The notes beneath the pieces are model-generated. The model saw only the letters and a list, made by a program, of their open reading frames with translations, ran no database searches and was not told where the DNA came from. Below, in pieces: positions 14,072-22,395 of a stretch of DNA of 42,525 nt. A program made the translations under genes and the position numbers. The stretch's first letter is position 1; the number at the start of each line of letters is the position of its first letter. The stretch is from a virus, in the IMG/VR virus record IMGVR_UViG_3300049927_000168, positions 1-42,525 of that record. The stretch is one strand, 5' to 3'.

Positions 14072-14848
14072 ATGCCGAAAAATAAAGCAGCCGAAATTGA
14101 AGAGGAAGTTATTGACGATGGTGAAGAGCAAGAGCTCGGAGAAACTGAAGAAGTTACCGGCGAAGAAGCCGCTGATGAAGTTAGTGACCCGGAAAACCCA
14201 GACGGTGAAGAAGCCGAAGGGGACGACGAGGCGGGGCTATTAGAGGGCGAGCAACCTGCACGCCCTAGCCGGCGCGAGGCGACAGTCCTAAGGGCTAAAG
14301 AGCAAGCCCGCACAGAACGAGAAGCTCGTGAAAAGAGCGACCGTGAAGTCGCGGAACTGAAAGTGAGGTTGGAACAGCTGCAGCGATCGCAGCAGGGGAA
14401 AGAAGACCCGGAAGAAGAAGAGCGTAAAATGGCTCTTATGACCCCGCGGGAGCTTGTCGATTATAAGCTAAATAAAGCCTTAGGCGGTTTTACCCAGCAG
14501 ATGGCGATGTCCCAGTTTCAGACAGCAGATGTTGCTGACAAAACGGCCTTCCAGACCTTATGCGCAAGCGATCCTCGAGCTAGAAGGTTTGCTGGTAAAG
14601 TCGAGCAGATTTTAGCCGAACATCGCCAACGCGGCCAGAATGTTAAACGGGAGGACCTCTTGAAATACGTAGTAGGAGAAGAGGTGTTCAAAAAACCCGC
14701 AAAAACACCTGATAAGCAGCGGCAAGACGGGCAGCGCAATATCCAGCGGCACACGACCAAGCCGGTCAATGCTCGCGGCGATGTTGCAACTAACCGCGGA
14801 AAGACGGGTAAGACAGCCGCAGACCGGCTGGCGAACGTGAGAATTTAA
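14072..14848 (+). CDS. Capsid scaffolding protein (258 aa)
   Basis: A 258-residue protein with a highly acidic N-terminus (about 1-70, runs of Glu and Asp), a helical, charged middle with coiled-coil character (about 70-125) and a basic C-terminus. This charge layout, with the gene directly before the major capsid protein, is typical of podovirus scaffolds. The scaffold guides prohead assembly through its basic end and then leaves. GAGGAG lies at a good distance. Upstream is a hairpin leader that may regulate it. No protease domain is visible. Confidence 0.85.
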   Translation: MPKNKAAEIEEEVIDDGEEQELGETEEVTGEEAADEVSDPENPDGEEAEGDDEAGLLEGEQPARPSRREATVLRAKEQARTEREAREKSDREVAELKVRLEQLQRSQQGKEDPEEEERKMALMTPRELVDYKLNKALGGFTQQMAMSQFQTADVADKTAFQTLCASDPRARRFAGKVEQILAEHRQRGQNVKREDLLKYVVGEEVFKKPAKTPDKQRQDGQRNIQRHTTKPVNARGDVATNRGKTGKTAADRLANVRI

Positions 14849-14898
14849 CGCAGGCTTGAGTTTTACCGCTCAGGCTGGCAACAACCAGGAGCGGATCA

Positions 14899-16242
14899 AT
14901 GCCTACAAATACAGCCTCTCAATTTCAGTCTGATATTGAGGAGTTCATCGCCGATGAAACTCTGCCCCTGGCACGTCGCCAGCTTGTAGCCTACCAGTTC
15001 GGTGACCCGCTAACGCTCGACGAGGGCCGCGGCACCACGTATACGGCAACCCGGTTCAACCGTCTGCCGCTCCCCTTCGCGCCGCTCTCCGAAGGCGTCC
15101 CGCCGGTTGGTGAGACGATGACGATTGCTCAGGTCTCAGCGACCGCGCAGCAGTGGGGCGATAAGGTCACGATCACCGACGTGGCCGAAATGACCATTAA
15201 GCACCCGCTTTTCAAAAAGGCCATCGAGCTTACCGCTCTGCAGGTCTCAGAAACGTTGGAGCGCAACACCTTCAACAACCTCATGGCTGGCACGCAGGTG
15301 AACTACGTGAATAGTCGCGGCGCCCGTGCCAACCTCGTGGCGGGCGACGTTATGAACCCGCACGAAATCGGGCGCGCCAGTGCCATCCTGGTGACCCTCG
15401 GTGCCCCGCGTTACATGGGCGACGAGCAGACCGACACCAAGCTGGAAGCGGATGCAGGGGGTGCTCGAGCCTCCGACAACCCGCGCATGATGCCGCACTA
15501 TGTTTCCCTCATCCATCCGCTCGTTGCGCAGGATATGCGGGAAAATAGCTCGATCAATACAGCCTGGTCCTACTCCGACATCAACCGGCTTTACAACGCC
15601 GAGCTTGGTGAGTGGAACGGCATCCGCTTCTGCCAGTCGAACATGATACCTTTCTTCACCGGCGTCGCGCAGGTGAACGGGGTGACGGGTACCGCGGGCA
15701 CCTTGGCTACTGGTAACTATTACGTCCAAGTGACTGCGCAGGATACTCAAAACCAGTACGAAAGCCTGATTTATCAGGTCTCGGCGGTGGTTGCGGTTGT
15801 CGGTCCGAACGGCTCTATTGCCATCACGGTTCCGAGCACAGTGGGTTACACTTACAATATCTACATTGGCACGACGACCTCGCCGGCAAACCTGGGCGTT
15901 TCCACCTCAGGCCCGACGGTCGGGCCGCTGGCAGGGCAGGCCACGCAGATTGCACCGGGCACCGTTGCGGTGGTTACTGCCCTTGGCACGGCGCAGACAC
16001 CTCCGGCTGCTCCGGCAACCGGCATCACGGTCTACCCGACCTTCATCATCGGCCGCGGCGCTTACGGCCAGGTGGTGCTCGACGACGTGAAGTTTACCTA
16101 CCTCAGCACCGCCGACAAGGCGGACCCGCTGAACCAGCAGCGCATCGTGGGCTGGAAGAACTTCTACGGCATGCTTATCGAAAATCAGCAGTTCTTTATG
16201 CGGATTGAGAGCACGTCGGCGTTTAGCACAACCTTCGGCTAA
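14899..16242 (+). CDS. Major capsid protein, N4-gp56 family, with inserted domain
   Basis: A 447-residue HK97-fold capsid protein of the N4-gp56 family. The N-terminal third shows the family pattern: a QFGDPLTLDEGRGTTYT segment, a P-L-x-E-G-V-P-P-V-G-E loop, Q-W-G-D-K-V-T-I-T-D, and a T-L-E-R-N helix with G-T-Q-V-N-Y. Between about residues 262 and 374 is a Thr/Val/Gly-rich beta stretch (Ig- or fibronectin-like). The family core then resumes at YPTFIIGRGAYG. The insert is probably surface-exposed and may serve as decoration or contact the host or mucus. CAGGAG precedes the ATG. It builds the icosahedral head with the scaffold at 14072. Confidence 0.9.
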   Translation: MPTNTASQFQSDIEEFIADETLPLARRQLVAYQFGDPLTLDEGRGTTYTATRFNRLPLPFAPLSEGVPPVGETMTIAQVSATAQQWGDKVTITDVAEMTIKHPLFKKAIELTALQVSETLERNTFNNLMAGTQVNYVNSRGARANLVAGDVMNPHEIGRASAILVTLGAPRYMGDEQTDTKLEADAGGARASDNPRMMPHYVSLIHPLVAQDMRENSSINTAWSYSDINRLYNAELGEWNGIRFCQSNMIPFFTGVAQVNGVTGTAGTLATGNYYVQVTAQDTQNQYESLIYQVSAVVAVVGPNGSIAITVPSTVGYTYNIYIGTTTSPANLGVSTSGPTVGPLAGQATQIAPGTVAVVTALGTAQTPPAAPATGITVYPTFIIGRGAYGQVVLDDVKFTYLSTADKADPLNQQRIVGWKNFYGMLIENQQFFMRIESTSAFSTTFG

Positions 16243-16260
16243 GTCAGGCTTTTAAAAAGT

Positions 16261-16288
16261 AGAAGAGCAGCAAAAGCGTTGCTCTTCT
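16261..16288. terminator. Strong hairpin after the capsid gene
   Basis: AGAAGAGCA (16261-16269) pairs with TGCTCTTCT (16280-16288) over 10 bases. On the plus strand the following AAATTTA has no long T-run, so termination would be weak. On the minus strand TTTTTAAAA follows. Its more likely use is as an mRNA-stabilising or partial terminator that sets the capsid-to-downstream ratio. Confidence 0.45.
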
Positions 16289-16323
16289 AAATTTAGGAGC
16301 TCACCTACACAGGGGTAAACTCG

Positions 16324-16614
16324 ATGGCTTTATCAACTTTCGGCAGCAATTCAACGAGCATTTTAAGCGCGCTGGCATGGAACCCGGCTTCGGCGCCGGC
16401 GGATGTTGCGCAGATCGCCGCTAACATTAAGGACGACTTAAATCCTGCACATCCGATTTCACCTGGGGCCTTTGCAAAAAACGGCTATCTTTACGTCCCC
16501 AATCGTGGCAGATTATTGCTGTTACCTGGCGACTATGTCGCTTATGGCAGCACAGGCTGGCCTATTTTGGTGAATGCCGCGGCTGTTGCAGCAGACTGGA
16601 CGCATAGCCCTTAA
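16324..16614 (+). CDS. Small capsid-neighbour protein (96 aa)
   Basis: A 96-residue protein directly after the capsid gene, as often found with N4-gp56 capsids. The C-terminal half, NGYLYVPNRGRLLLLPGDYV and then a Trp-Pro-Ile-Leu-Val segment, is a compact beta domain with a conserved-looking P-x-R-G-R-L-x-L-L-P-G-D core. It is probably a head decoration or head-completion protein. This is inferred from gene order, as I do not recognise a named family. Confidence 0.6.
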   Translation: MALSTFGSNSTSILSALAWNPASAPADVAQIAANIKDDLNPAHPISPGAFAKNGYLYVPNRGRLLLLPGDYVAYGSTGWPILVNAAAVAADWTHSP

Positions 16615-16623
16615 GAGGAAAAA

Positions 16624-17163
16624 ATGCCGAGAAAGAAAAAAGTGCCTGCTGACTACAGCGTGCTGACCGAAGGTGAGCAGCTGGAACTCAACAAAGAAGC
16701 CAAGGAACTTGCTGCGCAAGCTGATGCAGCTGAGATTGAAAGTGCAGCTGAAAAAATCCGACGTGACCGTGGCGCTGCCCCGAAAGATATTGAGCTTTTA
16801 AGTAAAGCTGAACGCGATGAATTACTTAAAGACGCAGCACAGCATGTGCTTGCTGAGCGACGCCGCGTTGCTAAAGAGGCTTTTCTAAAAGACGCGATCG
16901 CTAACGAGCGTCGCAAGCTTATGCCGGAAGAAGAGCTTGTTACTTTTCACATCAACCTGGCTGAGTTTTGCCCTTACTTAATGGTCGATGGCCGCATCTA
17001 TTATCATGGGCAAACCGTCACTGTTCCGAAGGCTAAAGCGGACAGCATGCGTGATACCATCGCGCGCGGCTGGGAGCACCAGGGTGAGATCGAAGGCAAG
17101 AGCCGCAAGACTTACCGTAAGCAGATGGAGCCTGTTCTTTCAGGCAAGCAAGTGTCGCTGTAA
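16624..17163 (+). CDS. Coiled-coil hypothetical protein (179 aa)
   Basis: A 179-residue protein. Residues 1-120 are charged, Ala/Glu/Lys/Arg-rich and helical. Residues about 125-150 form a small strand-rich piece (FHINLAEFCPYLMVDGRIYY, HGQTVTVP) resembling a motif seen in small phage head-associated proteins. AAGAGGAAAAA precedes the ATG. Between capsid and adaptor genes, it is probably a virion or assembly protein. Function unknown. Confidence 0.55.
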   Translation: MPRKKKVPADYSVLTEGEQLELNKEAKELAAQADAAEIESAAEKIRRDRGAAPKDIELLSKAERDELLKDAAQHVLAERRRVAKEAFLKDAIANERRKLMPEEELVTFHINLAEFCPYLMVDGRIYYHGQTVTVPKAKADSMRDTIARGWEHQGEIEGKSRKTYRKQMEPVLSGKQVSL

Positions 17164-17204
17164 GGCGGCAGTTTTTAATTTTCACAGCCGAAAAAGGAAA
17201 TGCT

Positions 17205-17711
17205 ATGAGCGCCGATAACGCTACTCCTACCGATGCCGATAAAGAAGCCGCAAAACGTCATGCTTTCGAGCGAGCGGTTGCCACTGAGTGCCTTTTCCAG
17301 GGCAAAGTGTCAGCTGACAGAGACCTCGCCATTCGCTGCTTTATTCCCATGGACGCTTCCGAGGCCGTTTATAATTCAGTGCTGGACAAACTTTATAAGG
17401 TCTTCGAGCGCCAAAAAGCGAAAGCTGAAATTATCGCGTTGGAGAAGCACCTCGAGGTGCACCAGCGCACTGCTGATGACGTGGCCAAGCAAAAAGACCT
17501 GGTCACTGTTAAAGCGCAGGAAAAGTACAATAAGGGCAACAAGCGCATCCCCTACGAGCCGAGTGAAAAAGAGAAAAACGATCTCGCCGGCTTGGAGGAC
17601 ACGCAAAAGCGCGGGCGCGAGGAAATTGAGAAAGCTAGAAAGCTCATTGCAGAGCGTAAAGCTCTGGTCGAAAACCTTGGCGAGGGAGCTGAGGAGTTAA
17701 AGGCAAAATGA
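17205..17711 (+). CDS. Coiled-coil hypothetical protein (168 aa)
   Basis: A 168-residue protein with AAGGAAA before its ATG. An N-terminal region with two Cys (ATECLFQG and AIRCFIP) is followed by a long, charged coiled coil (about 65-165). I do not recognise it. The next gene starts one base past its stop codon. Likely a virion or assembly factor by position. Confidence 0.5.
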   Translation: MSADNATPTDADKEAAKRHAFERAVATECLFQGKVSADRDLAIRCFIPMDASEAVYNSVLDKLYKVFERQKAKAEIIALEKHLEVHQRTADDVAKQKDLVTVKAQEKYNKGNKRIPYEPSEKEKNDLAGLEDTQKRGREEIEKARKLIAERKALVENLGEGAEELKAK

Positions 17712-17712
17712 A

Positions 17713-18474
17713 ATGGCGCTGTCTTATCAGCAAATCGTCACGCTTGCGTGCCAGATTGCCAAGTGCCCGCGGTACACCGCGCAGGCAGGGCAGCTGATAG
17801 CCGCAATTTTAGATGAGCTCATCGAAAATTATGATTTCGACATCGTGCGCGGCAGTGCCAATTTTAATTTCAACACTGCCGCGACTGGCCCTTTAGGCTA
17901 CGCGCCGGGCTCCGGTCCGAACCTTATGCCTGCTGATTTTTTGCGCGTGCGCAACGATAATCCTGAGGCTGATGACAGTGGGGCTTTTTACACGATTAGC
18001 GGCGTGCCTTATGCGATGGTAGCCGTGGTGCAGACCGAGTTTGATGCTTTTGTGCAGCAGGCCGGCCTGAATAGCTTCCCCCGCTGGTATTATATCGACC
18101 TCTCCACCGACCCTGCCGGCATGTATGTGTGGCCGCCGCCATCCGGCGCTTACCCCGTAACTGTACGCTATCAGCGGAAGATGCCAAATCTGGCAGCTCC
18201 TGAAAGCAGTTCAGACATCCCGTGGTTTCCTAATACGAATTATTTAATTACGCGCCTCGCCGGTGAACTCATGCGCATCACCAACGACGCTCGTGCTTCT
18301 GAATTTCTTGGGGATAACGACGATCGCACGCCGCTTGGCGCCGGTGTTATCCTGCGCAAGTATTTGAAAATGAAAGATGACCCTACGGGTAAAGTGAAGC
18401 GCGTGACCCTTGATCCCGCGCGGTTTCGTCCTAATTTTAACAGGCTGCCGAACACCAAAACTATTGGGTGGTAG
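17713..18474 (+). CDS. Head-tail adaptor (P22 gp4-like connector)
   Basis: A 253-residue protein with the pattern of podovirus head-tail adaptors: an N-terminal helical domain (IVTLACQIAKC, then L-D-E-L-I-E-N-Y-D-F-D), an F-L-R-V-R-N segment, and near residue 135 the P-A-G-M-Y-V-W-P-P-P motif followed by YPVTVRYQRKMPNL. It should bind under the portal ring (5894) and hold the tail hub (18477). Size is close to the family's usual 170-260. Position between capsid and gp10-like protein supports the call. Confidence 0.75.
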   Translation: MALSYQQIVTLACQIAKCPRYTAQAGQLIAAILDELIENYDFDIVRGSANFNFNTAATGPLGYAPGSGPNLMPADFLRVRNDNPEADDSGAFYTISGVPYAMVAVVQTEFDAFVQQAGLNSFPRWYYIDLSTDPAGMYVWPPPSGAYPVTVRYQRKMPNLAAPESSSDIPWFPNTNYLITRLAGELMRITNDARASEFLGDNDDRTPLGAGVILRKYLKMKDDPTGKVKRVTLDPARFRPNFNRLPNTKTIGW

Positions 18475-18476
18475 GC

Positions 18477-20093
18477 ATGAGTTTAGCGAACACTTTTCCG
18501 CTAACGTTTTCGCCGGTCGGCTTGTCCGACACCTTGGATGCGAGCAACAGTTTTCGCGGTGCGATGACCTCGCTCAAAGATTTAATACCTGACCCGTCAA
18601 CAAGAAATTTATGGCAGTGTCGACCAGCGGCGATCCCGCAAACTACTTTCCCCGCATTCAATACGCCGGGCTTTATTTCAGCGCTGGAGGTCATTGGCAC
18701 GCGCGCTTATGGCATGATTGCCAGCGCTGCAAATCCCGGCAAAGATGAACCATTTTGTTTTGATCTTGAAACCGGCGCTTTCGTGGCAATCACCGGCGTG
18801 ACGAATGCTAATACGCCGGCCAGCCCCGCCAGTTCTGGGGCATGGACGCCGCCTACGATGAGTTTGGTTGGCTCTAAGCTTGTGGTCACTCACTCCGGTT
18901 TTTCGGTGACAGCCAAGTTTTTTGGCTGGATCGATCTTGCTAACCCGGCGGCGCCGACATGGGATGCCGGAAATACAACGACTAACGCTTTACCGGCGGT
19001 TCCCACGGCAGTGAAGAATTTTAATGGACGTGCTTATTACCTGGTAAACCCGGCAGCAGGGCAGCCTGGTGCTTATTTTTCTGATGCGCTCAATCCCTTG
19101 GTTATTACGAATGCCAATCAGGTGCTTACTTTTGACGACAATGTGCCGCTGACTGCTCTGGGTGCACTGCCATTAAGCAATCAGCTTGGTGGCGTTATTC
19201 AATCGCTCATCGTTTTCAAGGGTGCGACGAATATGTACCAAATTACTGGCGACAGTGCGCTGATGAACTTGACTGTGAATTCGCTCAACGTGGCAACCGG
19301 GTCCTTGGCGCCGAATTCTGTCTGTACGACGCCTAAAGGCCTCGCTTTCATGGCACCCGACGGCATACGCTATATCGACTTCAATGCACAGGTTTCTGAC
19401 CCGGTGGGGGATAGTGGTGAAGGGGTGACGGTACCGTTTATTTTTGCGAACGTGCCCTCGCGCGTGTGCGCCGCGTGCAACGCTAAGGTCCTGCGCGTGA
19501 CCACGCAGAACAACAACGCCACCGGCTCGCCTTTCCAGGAGTATTGGTATGACCTGACCCGGGGCGTATGGAGCGGCCCGCATAGCTTTCCAGCCTCTTT
19601 AATTCAGCCTTACGGCAAGTTTTTTATTCTCACGGGGCAGGGTGTTACTGCCAAGCTCTTCAAGAGCGAGAGCGTGCAGTCTAACACCAGCACCTTTGTT
19701 GAGAACGGCGTGCAGCTTGCCTTTAATTATTTGACCAGCGTGCTGCCTGACACTAAGCAGATGGCCGAAAACAATATGCTGGAGACGACTTTGAAGATGG
19801 CGCTGGCAGCGGGTGGCCAGTACGCGATTACTGCGCAGGATGAACAGGGTTCGATTTTTGACACTTACATTTTGGCAGCTGCGGGCAACACGACCTTATG
19901 GGGTAATTTCGTATGGGGGCAGGCGCTTTGGCAGGGCGCTGCGAATGCGCTTGCGGTGCGCCTCATACCGTGGCAAATTCCGATTGTCTTCTCGCGCGTC
20001 GCCATGGGCGTCACCGGCAACTCAGCCGCCGGCGTCAAAATCGGCGATCTTGGGATGCGGTACGAGCAGCTGGGATATGTGTTGCAGACATGA
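18477..20093 (+). CDS. Tail hub / DNA-stabilising protein (P22 gp10-like)
   Basis: A 538-residue protein starting MSLANTFPLTFSPVGLSDTL. It is beta-rich with repeated strand-turn units such as NFNGRAYYLVNP and TPKGLAFMAPDGIRYIDF. These are signatures of gp10-type packaged-DNA stabilisation proteins, whose central part is propeller-like. It closes the head after packaging and bridges adaptor and tail. I prefer ATG 18477, two codons past the previous stop, to GTG 18468. Its stop overlaps the next start (ATGA). Confidence 0.75.
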   Translation: MSLANTFPLTFSPVGLSDTLDASNSFRGAMTSLKDLIPDPSTRNLWQCRPAAIPQTTFPAFNTPGFISALEVIGTRAYGMIASAANPGKDEPFCFDLETGAFVAITGVTNANTPASPASSGAWTPPTMSLVGSKLVVTHSGFSVTAKFFGWIDLANPAAPTWDAGNTTTNALPAVPTAVKNFNGRAYYLVNPAAGQPGAYFSDALNPLVITNANQVLTFDDNVPLTALGALPLSNQLGGVIQSLIVFKGATNMYQITGDSALMNLTVNSLNVATGSLAPNSVCTTPKGLAFMAPDGIRYIDFNAQVSDPVGDSGEGVTVPFIFANVPSRVCAACNAKVLRVTTQNNNATGSPFQEYWYDLTRGVWSGPHSFPASLIQPYGKFFILTGQGVTAKLFKSESVQSNTSTFVENGVQLAFNYLTSVLPDTKQMAENNMLETTLKMALAAGGQYAITAQDEQGSIFDTYILAAAGNTTLWGNFVWGQALWQGAANALAVRLIPWQIPIVFSRVAMGVTGNSAAGVKIGDLGMRYEQLGYVLQT

Positions 20094-21721
20094 AAAAGCG
20101 CCTACTTATAGCTTTTGCCCTCTTACTTGCAGCTTTTAGCAGCGCGCAGGCGCAAATCGTTAATACGCTGCCTTTCAACCTACAGAACAACACGACCGCT
20201 GATGCCACCCAGGCGATGGCCGATTTCTTGCAGATCGTAAACAACGTCAATACTAATGCGGCAAAAAATGGCTCGAACAATGACATCACAGCTCTTTTGG
20301 CGCTGACAACCCCGCTTACTCCCGTGCAGGGGGGCTCGAGTGTTTATACGGCAGCGACTTCTACGGGCTCGGCAAACTCGCAAGTGGTCAGCTCTCCAAT
20401 TCCGACGGGTTTCAGCCTCGCCATTAATAAGCGGATTGTCTTTACAGCTGGTTTTACGAACACCAGTGCCACTACTTTCAATATAAGTAGTACCGGCGCC
20501 ACCGCAGTTTTTAAATTGACACCCACTGGTTCCGCAGCGCTCACAGGCGGTGAGATTGTTGTTGGTAGCATTGTCGAAGCGATTTATGATGGGACGCAGT
20601 ATCAGCTTATCACGAATAATTTGGCGTTGCTGGGCCCGTTGATGAGCCTTGCGTCGGCGTCTACAGCTGATTTTGGAACGATCTCGAGCCATAATATCAG
20701 CCTGACTGGTACGACGACCATCACTTCTTTTGGCTCGACCGCGGTTACTAGCACTCCAATTTATTATTTTACGCTCGCGGGTGCGATCACGCTCACCTAT
20801 AACGCGACTTCGCTTATCATTCCCGGCGCCACTGATTTTGTCGGCGCCGCCGGTGACAGCGGCGCGGCCCTTTATCTTGGCTCTGGCAATTGGCGCATTT
20901 TGAGCATTACACGGGCAAATGGTTTGGGCGTATTGCCTTCACCGACGCCTCTTTGTGGTGCCATCGGCTTCACGATGACGAATAATGCAGGCACGCCCAG
21001 CACGAGCATCGATATGGCAGCTGAACAGGCTGTGATGCTCAATAGCGCGGGGGTTGCTATTTCGGCAAGCAGCGTCGCGGTGACGGTGAATACGACAACG
21101 ACAGGAGCAAACGCGCTTGACACGGGTACGCGTGCCAACAGCACATGGTATAATTTTTATTTGATCTCAAATGGTACGGCAACTGCCGGGCTTGCGAGCT
21201 TGTCGGCAACCTCTCCCACCATGCCGAGTGGCTACACCTATAAATGCCGCTTAGGAGCCATGCGTACTGATGGTTCAGCTAATTTCTACCGAACACTGCA
21301 AATAGGCGCAGTTACGCAATATAAAGTTGTTGCTGGCAGCAACACGCTTTTGCCACCGCTCATTCAGAATGGAACTCTCGGCACGGTCAGTGTGACGTCG
21401 CCGACGCTCGCGACGATCACGGTCAAAGGTTCCGGCTCTAACGTTATACCGCCCACCGCAGGAGCTTTGTTCATACTGGCCCGAGCAACTGGCGGCGGCG
21501 CAGGTGTTCTTGTCGCACCTAATACAAGCTGGGGTGGCGCAAATAACGGCCCGGCAGGAGCGAACGGGGTCATTTATCCGGTTTATGCTTCGTCGAGCAC
21601 GATAACTTTGAACCAGGGTGCGTGGATAGACCTTGAGGCTACTACAATCGCTGCGGCGCTCGACAACGCCAATGATAAAATCTCGATTTTATCCTGGCGT
21701 GACGTCGTAAATGCAAATTGA
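20090..21721 (+). CDS. Tail-fibre-like protein with signal peptide (543 aa)
   Basis: The ATG at 20090 overlaps the previous stop and starts a clear signal peptide (MKKRLLIAFALLLAAFSS, ending AQA at about residue 21). The mature N-terminus, LPFNLQNNTTADATQAMAD, is the anchoring segment found at the start of many phage fibre and baseplate proteins. Residues about 270-420 contain the fibre module with G-A-N-A-L-D-T-G, a W-Y-N-F-Y-L-I-S-N-G strand and P-S-G-Y-T-Y-K-C. It is probably a tail appendage. A longer frame to 19913 exists but has no start that fits. A fibre with a secretion signal is unusual. Confidence 0.65.
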   Translation: MKKRLLIAFALLLAAFSSAQAQIVNTLPFNLQNNTTADATQAMADFLQIVNNVNTNAAKNGSNNDITALLALTTPLTPVQGGSSVYTAATSTGSANSQVVSSPIPTGFSLAINKRIVFTAGFTNTSATTFNISSTGATAVFKLTPTGSAALTGGEIVVGSIVEAIYDGTQYQLITNNLALLGPLMSLASASTADFGTISSHNISLTGTTTITSFGSTAVTSTPIYYFTLAGAITLTYNATSLIIPGATDFVGAAGDSGAALYLGSGNWRILSITRANGLGVLPSPTPLCGAIGFTMTNNAGTPSTSIDMAAEQAVMLNSAGVAISASSVAVTVNTTTTGANALDTGTRANSTWYNFYLISNGTATAGLASLSATSPTMPSGYTYKCRLGAMRTDGSANFYRTLQIGAVTQYKVVAGSNTLLPPLIQNGTLGTVSVTSPTLATITVKGSGSNVIPPTAGALFILARATGGGAGVLVAPNTSWGGANNGPAGANGVIYPVYASSSTITLNQGAWIDLEATTIAAALDNANDKISILSWRDVVNAN

Positions 21722-21746
21722 GTTTCACATCCAAGCATGTTATAAA
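21718..21746 (+). promoter_or_regulatory. Internal sigma-70 promoter
   Basis: TTGAGT (21718-21723), 17 bases, TATAAA (21741-21746). It overlaps the end of the upstream fibre gene and lies about 28 bases before gene 21774, which has an AAGGAGG site. It may boost expression of the two small secreted proteins and what follows. Confidence 0.55.
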
Positions 21747-21773
21747 TTCGGTATCGCCTTTAAGGAGGGCAGC

Positions 21774-22394
21774 ATGAAACGAATTCTTAGCTTTTTAAGC
21801 GCCGTTATTTTTTCAGGCGTTCTTGCTGCCTCCGCAGCCAATATCCCACTTTACACAGGGCCAGCGGGTACAAACCCGACAGCTGATTTTCCTATCGGCC
21901 TCGGCACGATCAACCAGCTCATTCAGGCCATCAATACGGGCGTAAGTGGGGCGTTGAACGCACAAACCGGCGCGGTTGCGACTGGTGCGGGTACATCCGA
22001 GCAAATTCTGCAGCAATATACGCTGCCAGCAAACTCGCTCTCAGCAGCAGGCCAGCAGGTCACAGTCCGTTGCTGGGGCACGACTGCGGCCAATACGAAC
22101 AACAAAACGCGCAAGCTTTATTTTGGTGCGTCGGTAATCACGACCGCGACTGAAGCTGCGAACGCAGCTGGCTGGGACCTTAGCTTGACCGTTATGCGTA
22201 CTGGCGCTGCTACTCAGGCAGTTGTTGGTCGCGGGCAGGCGGGCACGGCAGGTGCCACGAACATCACAGTTTACACGAATGCTGGTACCGACAACCTGGC
22301 AGCCAACGTGCTGATCAAGTGCACCGGTACGGATGCCACAGATGCCGCAGGCGACATCACGGCGAACGGCATGATAGTGAGCGGCGTAAAATAA
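21774..22394 (+). CDS. Virion-type protein with signal peptide (206 aa)
   Basis: The ATG at 21774 has a perfect AAGGAGG. Residues 1-21 form a signal peptide (MKRILSFLSAVIFSG, cleavage near ASA|A). Just past it, NIPLYTG and a N-Q-L-I-Q-A-I-N helix resemble the mature start of the proteins at 20090 and 22396. The body contains the structural-protein pattern Y-T-L-P-A-N-S-L, then R-C-W-G-T-T-A-A-N-T-N-N-K-T-R-K-L-Y-F-G, common in tail-associated beta domains. Probably a tail or capsid decoration protein that can be exported. Confidence 0.65.
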   Translation: MKRILSFLSAVIFSGVLAASAANIPLYTGPAGTNPTADFPIGLGTINQLIQAINTGVSGALNAQTGAVATGAGTSEQILQQYTLPANSLSAAGQQVTVRCWGTTAANTNNKTRKLYFGASVITTATEAANAAGWDLSLTVMRTGAATQAVVGRGQAGTAGATNITVYTNAGTDNLAANVLIKCTGTDATDAAGDITANGMIVSGVK

Positions 22395-22395
22395 G

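Noticed and set aside
16261-16288. A standard Rho-independent terminator after the capsid gene
   Set aside because: The stem is strong but no T-run follows on the plus strand, so it is listed only as a hairpin with possible partial termination.
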